Notes: generated by a model not told the origin, from the letters alone. A DNA stretch of 64,000 nt from Pseudocitrobacter faecalis (GCA_003315335.1 QNRL01000008.1:62001-126000), one strand, 5' to 3'; shown: positions 1 to 10,090, counted from the stretch's first letter. Numbers and translations are program-made.

Positions 1-536
1 AACCGCACATCATTGATATAGGTCGCGGGCAGGATGACATCCGAATGCAGCACAAGCGTTTTAACGATTTTGTTGCTCTGTAAATCAATCGCGACAAGTT
101 TCGCGCCACCCTCAACCGGTTTTGAAAAGCCGGGCGCAGCCGTGTCCAGCACCCACAGTTTTCCCTGACCATCAGCGACAACGCTCTGCACACTTAAAAA
201 GCGTTCGCCGGGGCGTGCGTTATCCGCTTTGTTTACGGTGGCATCCGGGTAAGGAACCGCTGTGCCGTTTTTAATTTCAGCGACAGTAAAGGGGACGTCG
301 TCTCCCCAGCGCGGGAAGTTCACAAAGATTCGCCCTGTTTCGGTAACGGTGACGCCGGTTGGCATCGCGCCGCTAAAGGTCGCCACCACTTCGGGATGGC
401 CGATGGCGCGATCGGCGGGCAATTGCGCCAGAGAGACCGCTGCCGGAACCGATGCGGCAAATGTCGTTAAGGGTGCAGCAACCGAGGCGAAACTGATTGC
501 CAGTGCGATTAGGGTTTTACGCGTTTTAACGTTCAT
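1..536 (-). CDS. Yellow/major royal jelly-related exported protein (partial, C-terminus outside window)
   Basis: The reading frame is open from the ATG at 536 to the left edge (178 codons), so the C-terminal part is missing. The start is supported by an AGGA ribosome site just upstream. The N-terminus MNVKTRKTLIALAISFASVA continues to a plausible cleavage after TFA, so it should be exported to the periplasm. The next part (GHPEVVATFSGAMPTGVTVT, RIFVNFPRWGDDVPFTVAEI, KLWVLDTAAPG, ATYINDVR) has the repeating pattern of the yellow/MRJP six-bladed propeller family. Bacterial members are mostly uncharacterised; a lactonase-like or sugar-related role is sometimes assumed but nothing here shows it. 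It is divergent from the peptide transporter. Confidence 0.75.
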   Translation of the reverse strand, partial: MNVKTRKTLIALAISFASVAAPLTTFAASVPAAVSLAQLPADRAIGHPEVVATFSGAMPTGVTVTETGRIFVNFPRWGDDVPFTVAEIKNGTAVPYPDATVNKADNARPGERFLSVQSVVADGQGKLWVLDTAAPGFSKPVEGGAKLVAIDLQSNKIVKTLVLHSDVILPATYINDVR

Positions 537-926
537 AATTTCCTGCCTGAATAGAATCAATGGTGACATTACGGGCTGAAGAGTAGGGCGTGACGGCAGG
601 GAGAAAAAGCCGTTGAAATGAACAGGACTTACATGCGAAAAGCGAAAATACCCGAATAATGGCCCGGGAAATGAATATTGCCCGGCGATTTATCCCAGAC
701 GATGTCAATAAAAGAACGACATTTCGTGACATAAAATCTTTAAAACTAGACAGTTGTCGACTTTTTATCTTAAAGTTTTGTGTTCTCAGCCGGACAAAAT
801 TAGTATCCGGTTGCTAAATGGTTAAATAATATTTTGCCTTATGTAAATGACTGACCCGTCTGATAAAGGGCCAGCGTGCATAATGGCGCTTGCAAGCAAG
901 ACAACACACCTCTTTTGGGAGAATCT
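537..926. other. Divergent intergenic region
   Basis: This 390-bp AT-rich gap separates two divergent genes and must hold both promoters. No ORF in it looks genuine and I could not assign convincing -35/-10 pairs. The longer open frame beginning at 876 is upstream of the better peptide-transporter start at 927. Confidence 0.6.
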
Positions 927-2480
927 ATGCGTTCCTCTGTGAATAACACTGAAAGCCGAACTTTCTTCGGTCATCCTTATCCGCTTGGCTCACTCTTCTT
1001 TACGGAGATGTGGGAGCGTTTCTCGTTTTACGGTATTCGTCCGCTGCTGATTCTGTTTATGGCGGCAACCGTTTATGACGGCGGGATGGGGCTGGCGCGT
1101 GAAAACGCCTCGGCGATTGTGGGGATTTTTGCCGGTACCATGTACCTGGCGGCATTGCCGGGCGGCTGGCTGGCGGATAACTGGCTTGGCCAGCAAAAAG
1201 CCGTCTGGTACGGCTCGATTCTGATTGCGCTGGGCCACCTCTCCATTGCGCTATCGGCGTTTATGGGCGACAACCTGTTCTTTATCGGCCTGATGTTTAT
1301 CGTGCTGGGTTCCGGTCTGTTCAAAACCTGTATCTCGGTCATGGTCGGTACCCTCTATAAAAAGGGCGATGCACGCCGTGACGGTGGTTTCTCGCTGTTC
1401 TACATGGGCATCAACATGGGCTCGTTTATCGCGCCGCTGATCTCCGGCTGGCTGATTAAATCGCATGGCTGGCACTGGGGCTTTGGTATCGGGGGCATCG
1501 GGATGCTGGTGGCGCTGATCATCTTCCGCGTCTTTGCCGTTCCGTCGATGAAACGCTATGACAGCGAAGTCGGCCTGGATTCCACCTGGAATAGCCCGGT
1601 GGCGAAGAAAAACGGCGTCGGAGCGTGGCTGCTGGCGCTGGCGGTCGGCGTGGCGATTATCATCACCCTGATTGCACAGGGCGTCATTGTGATCAATCCG
1701 GTCGCGGTCGCCAGCGTGCTGGTGTACATCATTGCGGCATCGGTTGCGCTCTACTTTATCTATCTGTTTGTCTTTGCGGGGCTGAATCGTAAAGAGCGCG
1801 CGCGCCTGCTGGTGTGCTTTATCCTGCTAGTTTCCGCCGCGTTCTTCTGGTCTGCCTTTGAGCAGAAACCGACCTCATTCAACCTGTTTGCCAACGACTA
1901 CACCAACCGCATGATCGGCGATTTTGAAATTCCGGCGGTATGGTTCCAGTCTATCAACGCATTGTTCATCATCCTGCTGGCTCCGGTATTTAGCTGGGCG
2001 TGGCCGATGCTGGCGCGCAAAAACATCCGTCCGGGCAGTATCACTAAGTTTGTGATTGGTATTCTGTGTGCGGCAGCGGGCTTTGGCCTGATGATGCTGG
2101 CGGCACAGAACGTGCTGAGCAACGGCGGAGCGGGCGTATCGCCGTTCTGGCTGGTGGGCAGTATCCTGATGCTGACCCTGGGTGAGCTGTGTCTGAGCCC
2201 GATTGGCCTGGCAACCATGACCCTTCTGGCCCCGGAAAGAATGCGCGGCCAGATGATGGGGCTGTGGTTCTGCGCCAGTGCGCTGGGCAACCTCGCGGCG
2301 GGCCTGATTGGTGGTCACGTGAAGGCCGACCAACTCGATATGCTGCCAGACCTCTTCGCGCGCTGCTCTATCGCGCTGCTGATTTGTGCGGCGGTTCTGA
2401 TGGTGTTGATTGTGCCGGTACGCCGTATGCTGGCGAATGCCCAGACACCGAATGACCAGAAACCGGTGACTAACGCCTGA
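927..2480 (+). CDS. POT/PTR-family proton-coupled di/tripeptide transporter
   Basis: A 517-residue inner-membrane transporter of the proton-dependent oligopeptide (POT) family, which imports small peptides with protons. The first helix carries the family ExxERFxxYG motif (EMWERFSFYG), and FSLFYMGINMGSFIAPLISG matches the PTR2 signature. Hydrophobic segments recur through the whole chain, consistent with 12-14 helices, and the length is normal for the family. The frame is open back to 876, but the ATG at 927 has GGGAG seven bases upstream and is preferred. It does not match the E. coli DtpA or DtpC N-termini as I know them, so the paralogue is left unnamed. It is monocistronic, closed by the hairpin at 2494-2520. 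Confidence 0.88.
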   Translation: MRSSVNNTESRTFFGHPYPLGSLFFTEMWERFSFYGIRPLLILFMAATVYDGGMGLARENASAIVGIFAGTMYLAALPGGWLADNWLGQQKAVWYGSILIALGHLSIALSAFMGDNLFFIGLMFIVLGSGLFKTCISVMVGTLYKKGDARRDGGFSLFYMGINMGSFIAPLISGWLIKSHGWHWGFGIGGIGMLVALIIFRVFAVPSMKRYDSEVGLDSTWNSPVAKKNGVGAWLLALAVGVAIIITLIAQGVIVINPVAVASVLVYIIAASVALYFIYLFVFAGLNRKERARLLVCFILLVSAAFFWSAFEQKPTSFNLFANDYTNRMIGDFEIPAVWFQSINALFIILLAPVFSWAWPMLARKNIRPGSITKFVIGILCAAAGFGLMMLAAQNVLSNGGAGVSPFWLVGSILMLTLGELCLSPIGLATMTLLAPERMRGQMMGLWFCASALGNLAAGLIGGHVKADQLDMLPDLFARCSIALLICAAVLMVLIVPVRRMLANAQTPNDQKPVTNA

Positions 2481-2493
2481 TAGTCACGCCTTC

Positions 2494-2520
2494 AAAATCG
2501 GCGCGTCAGCGCCGATTTTT
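2494..2520. terminator. Bidirectional intrinsic terminator
   Basis: A perfect 11-bp stem (AAAATCGGCGC, loop GTCA, GCGCCGATTTT) is followed by a T-run on the plus strand and has an A-run on its 5' side. It lies between two convergent genes and can terminate both. Confidence 0.85.
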
Positions 2521-2556
2521 ACTTCACTGATGTTAGAAAGAAGATAACTGTTCATT

Positions 2557-2958
2557 TTATTCTTTTTCGCAAGGAATAATATTTTCGCAGTACAGCAGCC
2601 GATTATCCTTAGACCAGTAAAAGCGCATATTCTCATTTAAATCAACGATCCACTTAAAGACACCCGCATTCGCTAACTCTACACAATACTGCTCATACGG
2701 TGTTCTTCCCGCGAAGTGTCTTTTCGCCGCCACGCGTGTTAAAAACTTACTCGCATTTGCGTTAATTTTGATAATACCCCGGCTACTCTTTACCGCCACA
2801 TAATTATCGGATGTGGTGATGACCTTGACGTTCCCCGTAGCGACAAAATAGATGTAATAAGAAACATTATTGCGCTGGAGCTCTGTAAAAAAAGAAAGGA
2901 AATCCGACTTGCATCTGACCTGCTCGAAGTGCGATTTGAGCATTACCCTAAATTCCAT
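2557..2958 (-). CDS. DUF1398-like small protein
   Basis: A 133-residue protein. The C-terminal part (YEQYCVELANAGVFKWIVDL, then YCENIIPCEKE) resembles the DUF1398/YbcV family, where a conserved Cys-Ala-Gly-Val-x-Lys-Trp-x-x-Asp block precedes a Tyr-rich end. The function of that family is unknown and the label 'phage envelope protein' sometimes used is not supported here. The ATG at 2958 has AGGGG six bases upstream and is preferred over a GTG at 2976. No signal peptide or membrane segment is visible. It stands alone, convergent with the peptide transporter, and its upstream side faces a long AT-rich region. The family call is from memory of the consensus only. Confidence 0.55.
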   Translation of the reverse strand: MEFRVMLKSHFEQVRCKSDFLSFFTELQRNNVSYYIYFVATGNVKVITTSDNYVAVKSSRGIIKINANASKFLTRVAAKRHFAGRTPYEQYCVELANAGVFKWIVDLNENMRFYWSKDNRLLYCENIIPCEKE

Positions 2959-3814
2959 TTTGCCCCTGCTAAGCACGTGATCTTAAGTGTTATTGAAGTG
3001 TTGTTAGTTGTGAAATAATTTACATGCCAACTAATTAGAATTCTCATAGTTAGCGTTTCGCATCTTAAGTGTAATTTAAGAAAGCTAATAGCATTTCATT
3101 TGTTACGGAATATTGCTATGGAGCCAGTAATGACGAGACCTGGCGGCAAACGCTGACAGAGCAAGATTACGCAATACTTATGATTTTCTGCGCAAGTGAA
3201 GATTTTTGTTCGTAACTTTCTTTCGTTGTGATTCGAAAGAGTGAAGAAGGACATTCATTCTTATTGCTAATCATTTATTGGTTGGTATTTAATCGCTTTT
3301 AGCAATTTGTGCGGTGAGCAATTGTTGTGAAAAAAGAGATTTTAGGTGTGCAAATCTTATATGCATATTTAAATTTCTGAAGGTGAATTGTTGCAGGGGC
3401 GGTAGCTGGCGCGGTGCGCGTTTTTTAAATGGCGCAAAGGTGAGAGTTTTTACGCAAAATAGTTTTGTTATGTTATTAACTCAATGTTTGCTTCTTTGTG
3501 GCTATGTTGACAGTTTTTTTGGGTGATGTGAAACTGGGCCGTCATTTTTATTAACAGGTAAAGTAGAAAGCCACTTCTGAGGGGGCGGTTTTATATTGAC
3601 CTGGAATGAAAATATTATCTGAATGGAATAATCCTTAACGCTCAAACTTTCTTATTATCTTATTCTGATCTGGCTAGTTAGCAGGGTGAATAAGGAAAAA
3701 GAGTGAATGTTTTGTACTGAGAAATAACGCTTTTTTAGCGTTTACGGCCTCTGCTCGCCTGTAAAAAGTGCAGCGGGCTTCCGGCATTGCCTGTGAAAAC
3801 AAGGAGTAATAATA
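2959..3814. other. Long AT-rich intergenic region before the autotransporter
   Basis: About 850 bp, strongly AT-rich, with many A/T tracts and no convincing gene; a 70-codon frame at 3314-3526 has no ribosome site or recognisable content. A short hairpin (AACGCT, five T, AGCGTT) lies at 3726-3742 in the leader just ahead of the autotransporter. The composition is what an H-NS-silenced promoter region would show, by inference. Confidence 0.5.
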
Positions 3815-6800
3815 GTGAATAGGATTTACCGTGTTGTCTGGAACTGCACTTTACGTGTTTATCAGGTTTGCTCGGAGCATACTCGCCGGCTGGGTAAAAC
3901 TGTGTCTGTTCAGCAAGCCGTAACGGTTTCACCAGGCGATGCTGCGCTGAGCATTAAATCTCTTTGCCGTCTGTCACTGTGGATCATGCTGGCGCTATCC
4001 GGCTCCGCCCAGGCTGTGGTGCTCACTATCGATAATGGTGATAGTCAAACCTATAACAATGCACTGACGGTTGAGCGCGTTATTGTCGGAAATACGAGCA
4101 CCGGGACAATGACCATTAACGATAATGGTGCCCTGACCAGTATAACGGGCTCTTCAACGATTGGGGCAAATACCAATGCAGTCGGCACTGCGAACGTAAC
4201 CGGAACAGGTATCTGGGAACTGGGGCAGAGTGAGTTTTCAATTGGTAATCGGGGTACCGGAACGTTGAATATCCTTAACGGCGGCACGGTAAGCGCAGGT
4301 CGAACTATCCTGGCATATCGTGACGGAGGGAATGGAACCTTAAACGTCGAAGGAAAGGGCGCCCAACTTAATACCGAAGCGATGATTATTGGTTGGCAAG
4401 GCAACGCCATGATGAATATTCGTAATGAGGGAAATATAACCTCGGCGCAGAATGTCATTATTGCGTCTGAGGCTGACGTCACTGCGCTGGTAACCGTGAC
4501 GGATAGCGGTAGCTGGAATCTGATTAACGATACAAATCAGTTACAAAGCCTGAATATTGGTTATAACGGTACAGCGAATCTGGATATTCATTCAAACGGC
4601 AGCGTTACATCAGGTGTGATGACACTTGGCAGCTTTGAGAGTGGCAAGGGTACAGCTACCGTGACGGGGAGCGGTTCCGTACTCACGACCGCCTCCCTGC
4701 GGGTCAGTGATTATGGCGAGGGTGAACTCTCCATCTCTGACTCCGGCATTGTCTACAGTAACGGCAACAGCACCATTGCACAAAGAGCAACGGGAACGGG
4801 CACCGTGACGGTATCCACCGGCGGCGAGTGGGAGGTGCTTAATAACCAGCAGTTATTGGTGGGCCAATCGGGTTCCGGCACGCTCAACATTAACAGCGCA
4901 GGGAAGGTCATCGCGGGAAACACCTTCATTGGCTCGCGTGCCGGCGCGCAGGGCATCGTAACCGTTGACGGCGAGGAATCGAAAATGACCACCGCCGAGC
5001 TGGTTGTTGCCGATTCTGGAACAGGCAACCTGTCGATTTCCAACCTTGCCGTAGTGCAGAGCACCAGCGCAAGTGCGGTTGGGCTAAATGGTGACTCTGT
5101 CGGCGTGGTCGATGTCAGCGATAACGGTCACTGGAGTCTGGCAGATGCTGGCGGCAGTGCACAAATGCTGACCGTTGGCACTGGCGGAAGCGGTACGCTA
5201 AACATTGCCAGCGGGGGTAAAGTGGATGCCGGAGAGGTCTCGCTGGCGCGTTGGGAAATGGCCACGGGTGACGTGAATGTCAGCGGCGAAGGTTCCCAAC
5301 TGAATACCGCTGAAATCATGATCGCTGAGAGAGGAGCGGGAACCCTGAATATCAGCGACGCTGCTGAAGTGAACACGTCCTCGACGGCCACCATTGGCGA
5401 TGTAGAGGAGAGTGTCGGCGTGGTGAACGTGGGCACCAAAGGCCAATGGAAGATTGTCTCGGCGGGTAACAGCCCGCAAACCCTGATGATAGGTGAGTGG
5501 GGGAACGGCACGCTCAATATTGCGAGCGAAGGCACGGTTACCGCAGGCGCTACCACCGTGGGAGTAAATAACACCGGAGTCGGCCGCGTGAATGTGGACG
5601 GCGTCGGTTCACTGCTGCAAGGCACTACCCTTGAGATCGGCGCATACGGTGATGGCGCCGTGACGCTCAGCAATGAGGGAACGCTGGCGTTGACGAATGG
5701 AAGCGTCTTACTGGGTTTGGCTGAAGGGAGTACCGGCTCGCTCAACATCGGCGCGGCGCACGAGGATATCGCGGCGGTCGCCGGGCATCTCACCGGTACC
5801 GACAGCGTTGAGTTTGGTGACGGCAACGGTTCGCTGGTCTTTAACCACACCGATGATTCTGCGACGGGCTATCTCTTTAATCCGTTGATCGCAGGGGAAA
5901 ATGGCGCGGTTATTCAGGACGCGGGTCACACCGTCCTTACCGCCGAAAATAGCTACGGCGGGCGCACGCTGGTGAATGGCGGCACGCTAACCGTGGCATC
6001 GCACTCTACAACCGGTAATACCGGGCTGGGCAGCAGCGCGGTGAATATTGCCGACGCGGGCACGCTCTCGGTGATGGGCGCCAGTGAAGCGACCGGCGAC
6101 TACACCCTGAGCAACGCGCTTACCGGCAGCGGCCTGCTGCAGGTTGACCTTGCCAGTGCGGATAACGCCTTTAACTTCGCTGATACCACCGGCAGTGCGT
6201 ATACCGGGACTGCAGAGCTTAAAAACAGCACCTTCGATCTTTCCGGCGACAATACTCTGGCGCTGACGCAGGCGACGATGAAGCTGGACGCGGGCAATAC
6301 CACTACTGTCGGCGATGGCGTACAACAGATTGGCGGTCTGCATCTTAACGGCGGCAAACTGATTTTCAACACCCAAATACCCGCCAGTACACAGGCGCAG
6401 GGCGCGATTCAAACCGGTATGCTGACGGCGGATACGGGAACGGTGCAGGTCACGGTGGCGAACCCGTGGAACGATCCGGGCGCGGCTAACCCGGACACGA
6501 CACTGAATCTGCTGGAGCAGGATGATACGAATGTGAGCGTGCAACTGGTGCAGGCACAGGACGTGACCGGCTCGGGCGGTGCGCTGACGCTGACCGACCA
6601 AAGCGGTAACGCGGTGGCGGAAAATGAACGCATCGCCATTGCGCAAAACGGTACCGTAGTGGCGGATGGGAAGTATGGCTTTCGCCTGACCACCGCGCCG
6701 GGCGATGGACTCTACATCAACTACGGCCTGCAAGCGCTGGATATTCATGCCGGGCAGACGCTGATACTGGCGGAGCGCGTTGGGGCGCAGGGGGCGGCGG

Positions 6801-9175
6801 CGGATATGTCGGCGGCTATCTCCGGTGAGGGGAATCTCGGAATTAACACGGCTGGTCTGGTGTCGCTGTCGAACGCCGGTAACAGTTACAGCGGCGAAAC
6901 GCAGGTGCAGGCGGGTACGCTGCGCACCGATGCGGACGGCGCGCTGGGTAACACGTCAGCGCTGTTGATCCGTGATGGCGCCACCGCCGACCTGAATGGC
7001 ACCACGCAGACGGCGGGCCAACTCTCCGCAGACGCGGGCTCCACGCTGGCGCTCAACGGCGGCAGCCTGACGCTTCAGAACGGCGGCACCAGCCTGGGCA
7101 GCCTGACCGGGGCGGGTAATCTCGGCGTGGCGGGCGGCGTGCTGACGATTGACGGGGCAAACGCAGGGCTGAGCGCCACCACCACCATCGAAAGCGCAGC
7201 GGAAGTGATGCTGAACAATGCACAGGGCGCGGGCAGCGGTAACGTGGTTAATGACGGAGCCCTGACGCTGAATGGCGTCACCGGGGAACTGCTCAACAGC
7301 CTGAGCGGCGCGGGCATTGTTGACGTGGCGCAGGCATCGGATGTCGCCGTGACTGGCGATAACCCGAGTTTCAGTGGGCAGTTCACTATCAATACGGACA
7401 GCGCTATGACGGTCACGGAAGCGGCGAACTTCGGCACAGCCAGCGTGAAGAACGACGGCCTGCTGACGGTGGCTACCAACAGCGACTGGACGTTGAGTCC
7501 TGCGGTTAGCGGCAGCGGCGACTTGAACAAACAGGGCAGTGGCACGCTGACATTAACGGCGGATTCGGCGGAGTATACCGGCAACACGGACATCTCCGGC
7601 GGAGAGCTGGCGCTCGGCGCGGATGCCGCCCACGCCGTGGCGATGGCGAGCCAGCAGGTGAATATTCACAGCGGGGCGATGCTCTCAGGCTTTGGTCGCA
7701 CGGCGGGGGATATGGATGTTCGTCAGGGCGGCACGCTGGCCGTGGCGAATACCACGGTGGGCGGTAACCTGAATAACAGCGGCACGGTGCTGATGAACCA
7801 GCCGGGCGTTCAGCCGGGTAATCAACTGATGGTCAACGGCAACTACATGGGAAATAACGGCCTGATGGCCTTCAACACCGAGCTGGGCGATGACCAGTCG
7901 GCCACCGATAAACTGACGGTGGCGGGCGACACTTCAGGAAATACCCGCGTGCAGGTGAATAACGTTGGCGGCCTTGGGGCGCAGACGACCAACGGTATTG
8001 AACTGGTGAGCGTGGGCGGTAACTCGGCGGGTAACTTCGCCCTGACCACCGGCACGGTGGAAGCGGGCGCGTGGGTTTATAGCCTGGCGAAAGGGCAGGG
8101 TGATAACGCCGCGAACTGGTATCTGACCAGTAAGTGGAGCGGTGTCACGCCGGCGCAGCCGCCCGTCGTTGACCCGACCGGGCCATCGGTGTTGCGCCCG
8201 GAAGCGGGGAGCTACATCAGTAACCTGGCGACGGCCAACAGCTTCTTCACGCACCGTCTGCACGACCGTCTGGGCGAGCCGCAGTACACGGAAGGGCTGC
8301 ATGACGAGGACAGCTTCGCGGGAAGCCTGTGGATGCGTCACGTCGGCGGGCATGAGCGTTCACAGGCGGGTGATGGACAACTGAAAACGCAGAGCAACCG
8401 CTATGTGTTACAGGTGGGGGGCGAAGTGGCGCAGTGGAGCGCCAGCGGGCAGGACCGTTTCCATCTGGGCGTGATGGGCGGCTACGCCAACGCGCACAGT
8501 CACACCCGCAGCGACCGGGCGGGCTATGACTCAGACGGACGCATCAGCGGCTATAGCGCCGGGGTGTACGGCACATGGTACCAGAACGAGGCCGACCGCA
8601 GCGGGGCATATGTGGATAGCTGGCTGCTGTACAGCAGGTTCGATAACAGCGTGGAAGCAGACAACCGTGAGCGCGACGACTACCAGTCGAAGGGGCTGAC
8701 GGCCTCGCTGGAAGCGGGCTATACGCTGAAAGCGGGCGAGTTCAGCGGCAGCGCGGGTACGCTGAACAGCTGGTACGTACAGCCGCAGGCGCAGGTGACG
8801 TGGATGGGGGTGAAGGATGATGCGCATACTCGTCATGACGGCACGCGCATCCGCAGTGAGGGCGACGGTAATGTGCAGACGCGTCTGGGCGTGAAGACCT
8901 TCCTCAACAGCCATAACACGCTGGATGAAGGTAAAGGCCGTGGGTTCCAGCCGTATGTGGAGGCAAACTGGATTTACAACAGTGAAACCTACGGCGTGCG
9001 GATGGACGGGGTACGCGTCAGCCGCGACGGCTCGCGCAATCTGGGCGAAGTGCGCACGGGTGTGGAAGGCAAGCTGAGTCAAAACCTGAGCGTGTGGGGC
9101 AACGTGGGCGTGCAAATGGGCGATAAGGGCTACAGCGACACCCAGGGGATGCTGGGGGTGAAATACGGCTGGTAA
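3815..9175 (+). CDS. Large classical (type Va) autotransporter adhesin-like protein
   Basis: A 1786-residue surface protein. It starts at GTG 3815, with AAGGAG eight bases upstream. Residues 1-25 (MNRIYRVVWNCTLRVYQVCS) are an extended signal peptide region, followed by a hydrophobic core ending at GSAQA near residue 67. The passenger begins with five tandem ~100-residue modules rich in GxGTLNI and GxW (about residues 130-580), then beta-strand repeats of the PATR type (YGGRTLVNGGTLTVAS). The C-terminal ~310 residues (from LRPEAGSYISNLATAN) are the autotransporter beta-barrel, ending in KYGW. The whole passenger predicts a long beta-helix displayed outside. Adhesion, aggregation or biofilm is the usual role of such proteins; the ligand is unknown. 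It is a single-gene unit. Confidence 0.9.
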   Translation: MNRIYRVVWNCTLRVYQVCSEHTRRLGKTVSVQQAVTVSPGDAALSIKSLCRLSLWIMLALSGSAQAVVLTIDNGDSQTYNNALTVERVIVGNTSTGTMTINDNGALTSITGSSTIGANTNAVGTANVTGTGIWELGQSEFSIGNRGTGTLNILNGGTVSAGRTILAYRDGGNGTLNVEGKGAQLNTEAMIIGWQGNAMMNIRNEGNITSAQNVIIASEADVTALVTVTDSGSWNLINDTNQLQSLNIGYNGTANLDIHSNGSVTSGVMTLGSFESGKGTATVTGSGSVLTTASLRVSDYGEGELSISDSGIVYSNGNSTIAQRATGTGTVTVSTGGEWEVLNNQQLLVGQSGSGTLNINSAGKVIAGNTFIGSRAGAQGIVTVDGEESKMTTAELVVADSGTGNLSISNLAVVQSTSASAVGLNGDSVGVVDVSDNGHWSLADAGGSAQMLTVGTGGSGTLNIASGGKVDAGEVSLARWEMATGDVNVSGEGSQLNTAEIMIAERGAGTLNISDAAEVNTSSTATIGDVEESVGVVNVGTKGQWKIVSAGNSPQTLMIGEWGNGTLNIASEGTVTAGATTVGVNNTGVGRVNVDGVGSLLQGTTLEIGAYGDGAVTLSNEGTLALTNGSVLLGLAEGSTGSLNIGAAHEDIAAVAGHLTGTDSVEFGDGNGSLVFNHTDDSATGYLFNPLIAGENGAVIQDAGHTVLTAENSYGGRTLVNGGTLTVASHSTTGNTGLGSSAVNIADAGTLSVMGASEATGDYTLSNALTGSGLLQVDLASADNAFNFADTTGSAYTGTAELKNSTFDLSGDNTLALTQATMKLDAGNTTTVGDGVQQIGGLHLNGGKLIFNTQIPASTQAQGAIQTGMLTADTGTVQVTVANPWNDPGAANPDTTLNLLEQDDTNVSVQLVQAQDVTGSGGALTLTDQSGNAVAENERIAIAQNGTVVADGKYGFRLTTAPGDGLYINYGLQALDIHAGQTLILAERVGAQGAAADMSAAISGEGNLGINTAGLVSLSNAGNSYSGETQVQAGTLRTDADGALGNTSALLIRDGATADLNGTTQTAGQLSADAGSTLALNGGSLTLQNGGTSLGSLTGAGNLGVAGGVLTIDGANAGLSATTTIESAAEVMLNNAQGAGSGNVVNDGALTLNGVTGELLNSLSGAGIVDVAQASDVAVTGDNPSFSGQFTINTDSAMTVTEAANFGTASVKNDGLLTVATNSDWTLSPAVSGSGDLNKQGSGTLTLTADSAEYTGNTDISGGELALGADAAHAVAMASQQVNIHSGAMLSGFGRTAGDMDVRQGGTLAVANTTVGGNLNNSGTVLMNQPGVQPGNQLMVNGNYMGNNGLMAFNTELGDDQSATDKLTVAGDTSGNTRVQVNNVGGLGAQTTNGIELVSVGGNSAGNFALTTGTVEAGAWVYSLAKGQGDNAANWYLTSKWSGVTPAQPPVVDPTGPSVLRPEAGSYISNLATANSFFTHRLHDRLGEPQYTEGLHDEDSFAGSLWMRHVGGHERSQAGDGQLKTQSNRYVLQVGGEVAQWSASGQDRFHLGVMGGYANAHSHTRSDRAGYDSDGRISGYSAGVYGTWYQNEADRSGAYVDSWLLYSRFDNSVEADNRERDDYQSKGLTASLEAGYTLKAGEFSGSAGTLNSWYVQPQAQVTWMGVKDDAHTRHDGTRIRSEGDGNVQTRLGVKTFLNSHNTLDEGKGRGFQPYVEANWIYNSETYGVRMDGVRVSRDGSRNLGEVRTGVEGKLSQNLSVWGNVGVQMGDKGYSDTQGMLGVKYGW
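4200..5560 (+). repeat. Five-fold ~100-residue modules in the autotransporter passenger
   Basis: The motif G-x-W (GIWEL, GSWNL, GEWEV, GHWSL, GQWKI) begins near 4207, 4504, 4822, 5125 and 5443, spaced 297-318 bp. In most copies it is followed by (L/I)xVG or SIG and then GxGTLNI. Each module also carries a GxGSxL step, giving three short strands sets per module. Confidence 0.75.
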
Positions 9176-9188
9176 GGCCGGAAACACA

Positions 9189-9290
9189 GAGGCCTGATGC
9201 GCTTCGCTTATCAGGCCTACAGATTTGTGCAGTTTATTGAATTTGCATGATTTTGTAGGCTGGATAAGACGTTTACGCCGCATCCGGCAA
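9189..9290. repeat. REP palindrome pair (BIME-like)
   Basis: Two enterobacterial REP-type palindromes lie tail to tail between the autotransporter and hmuV: AGGCCTGATGCGCTTCGCTT at 9189 onward, ending in ATCAGGCCT, and GTAGGCTGGATAAGACGTTT at 9255 onward, ending in CATCCGGCA. They sit between convergent genes, the usual position, and may act as 3' mRNA ends. Confidence 0.8.
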
Positions 9291-9310
9291 GCGCAGCGCC
9301 CCCGGCAATG

Positions 9311-10090
9311 TCACCGGGCTAAAAACACCTGCGGCGCATCGCATTCAGGATGCGTCCGCACCTGCACTTCCGCGCCGTACCAGCGCGCCAGCGTCTCAGC
9401 CTGTATCACCGCGTCAGGCGCACCCTGTGCAACTACCATGCCCTCATACAGCAGCACAATCTTGTCGGCCCACAGCGCGGCAAGGTTTAAATCATGCAGC
9501 ACCACGCACACGTGGAGTGCTCCTTGCCGGGTCAGCCGTTTCAACAAACGCAGCAGATGCTGTTGATGGTACAGATCCAGCGCCGAGGTGGGCTCATCTA
9601 AAAATAACCAGCCGCGTGGTGAACCCTCACACCATAGCTGCGCCAGCGCTCGTGCCAGCTGGACGCGCTGCTGCTCACCGCCGGAGAGCGACGCATAACG
9701 TCGACCCGCCAGCGGCAGACACTCGGTGAGCTGCATCACCTGCTGAATCACGGCGTTTTCCGGCTGTTGCGTCCATGGCATGCGCCCCATACCAATTACC
9801 GCTTCAACCGGCCAGTCGAAGCCCATCTGCGTCTGCTGAAGCATCACCGCGCGCAGGCGAGAAAGCGTGTTGGCCTCCCAGCTCTCCAGCGTTTTACCCG
9901 CCAGCCAGCGTTCGCCGCCGGCGGGCGCAAGAAAACCGGTCAGTAAGCGCAGCAGCGTCGATTTTCCCGCTCCGTTAGGGCCGATGAGCGTCAACAGTTC
10001 ACCGCGTTCAAGGCTGAGTGACACATCGCGGATAATCAGCCGATTCGCCACGCGGTAATGCAGATTTTTCACGCTCAGTGAATCAGCCAT
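9311..10090 (-). CDS. hmuV: Haem ABC transporter ATP-binding protein HmuV
   Basis: The 259-residue ATPase that powers haem import through HmuU. Walker A GPNGAGKST is at residues 37-45, the signature LSGGEQ at 135-140, Walker B WLFLDEP near 161-167 and the switch histidine in VVLHDLN at about 199. It is the last gene of the haem operon and overlaps hmuU by eight bases, which implies translational coupling. Length and motifs are normal. Its 3' end faces the REP pair. Confidence 0.93.
   Translation of the reverse strand: MADSLSVKNLHYRVANRLIIRDVSLSLERGELLTLIGPNGAGKSTLLRLLTGFLAPAGGERWLAGKTLESWEANTLSRLRAVMLQQTQMGFDWPVEAVIGMGRMPWTQQPENAVIQQVMQLTECLPLAGRRYASLSGGEQQRVQLARALAQLWCEGSPRGWLFLDEPTSALDLYHQQHLLRLLKRLTRQGALHVCVVLHDLNLAALWADKIVLLYEGMVVAQGAPDAVIQAETLARWYGAEVQVRTHPECDAPQVFLAR

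Noticed and set aside
3314-3526. 70-codon plus-strand frame before the autotransporter
   Set aside because: No ribosome site, Cys-rich random composition, in an AT-rich control region.
4051-9283. Minus-strand frames opposite the autotransporter
   Set aside because: Shadows of a GC-rich, Gly/Thr/Asn-rich repeat gene; no family features.
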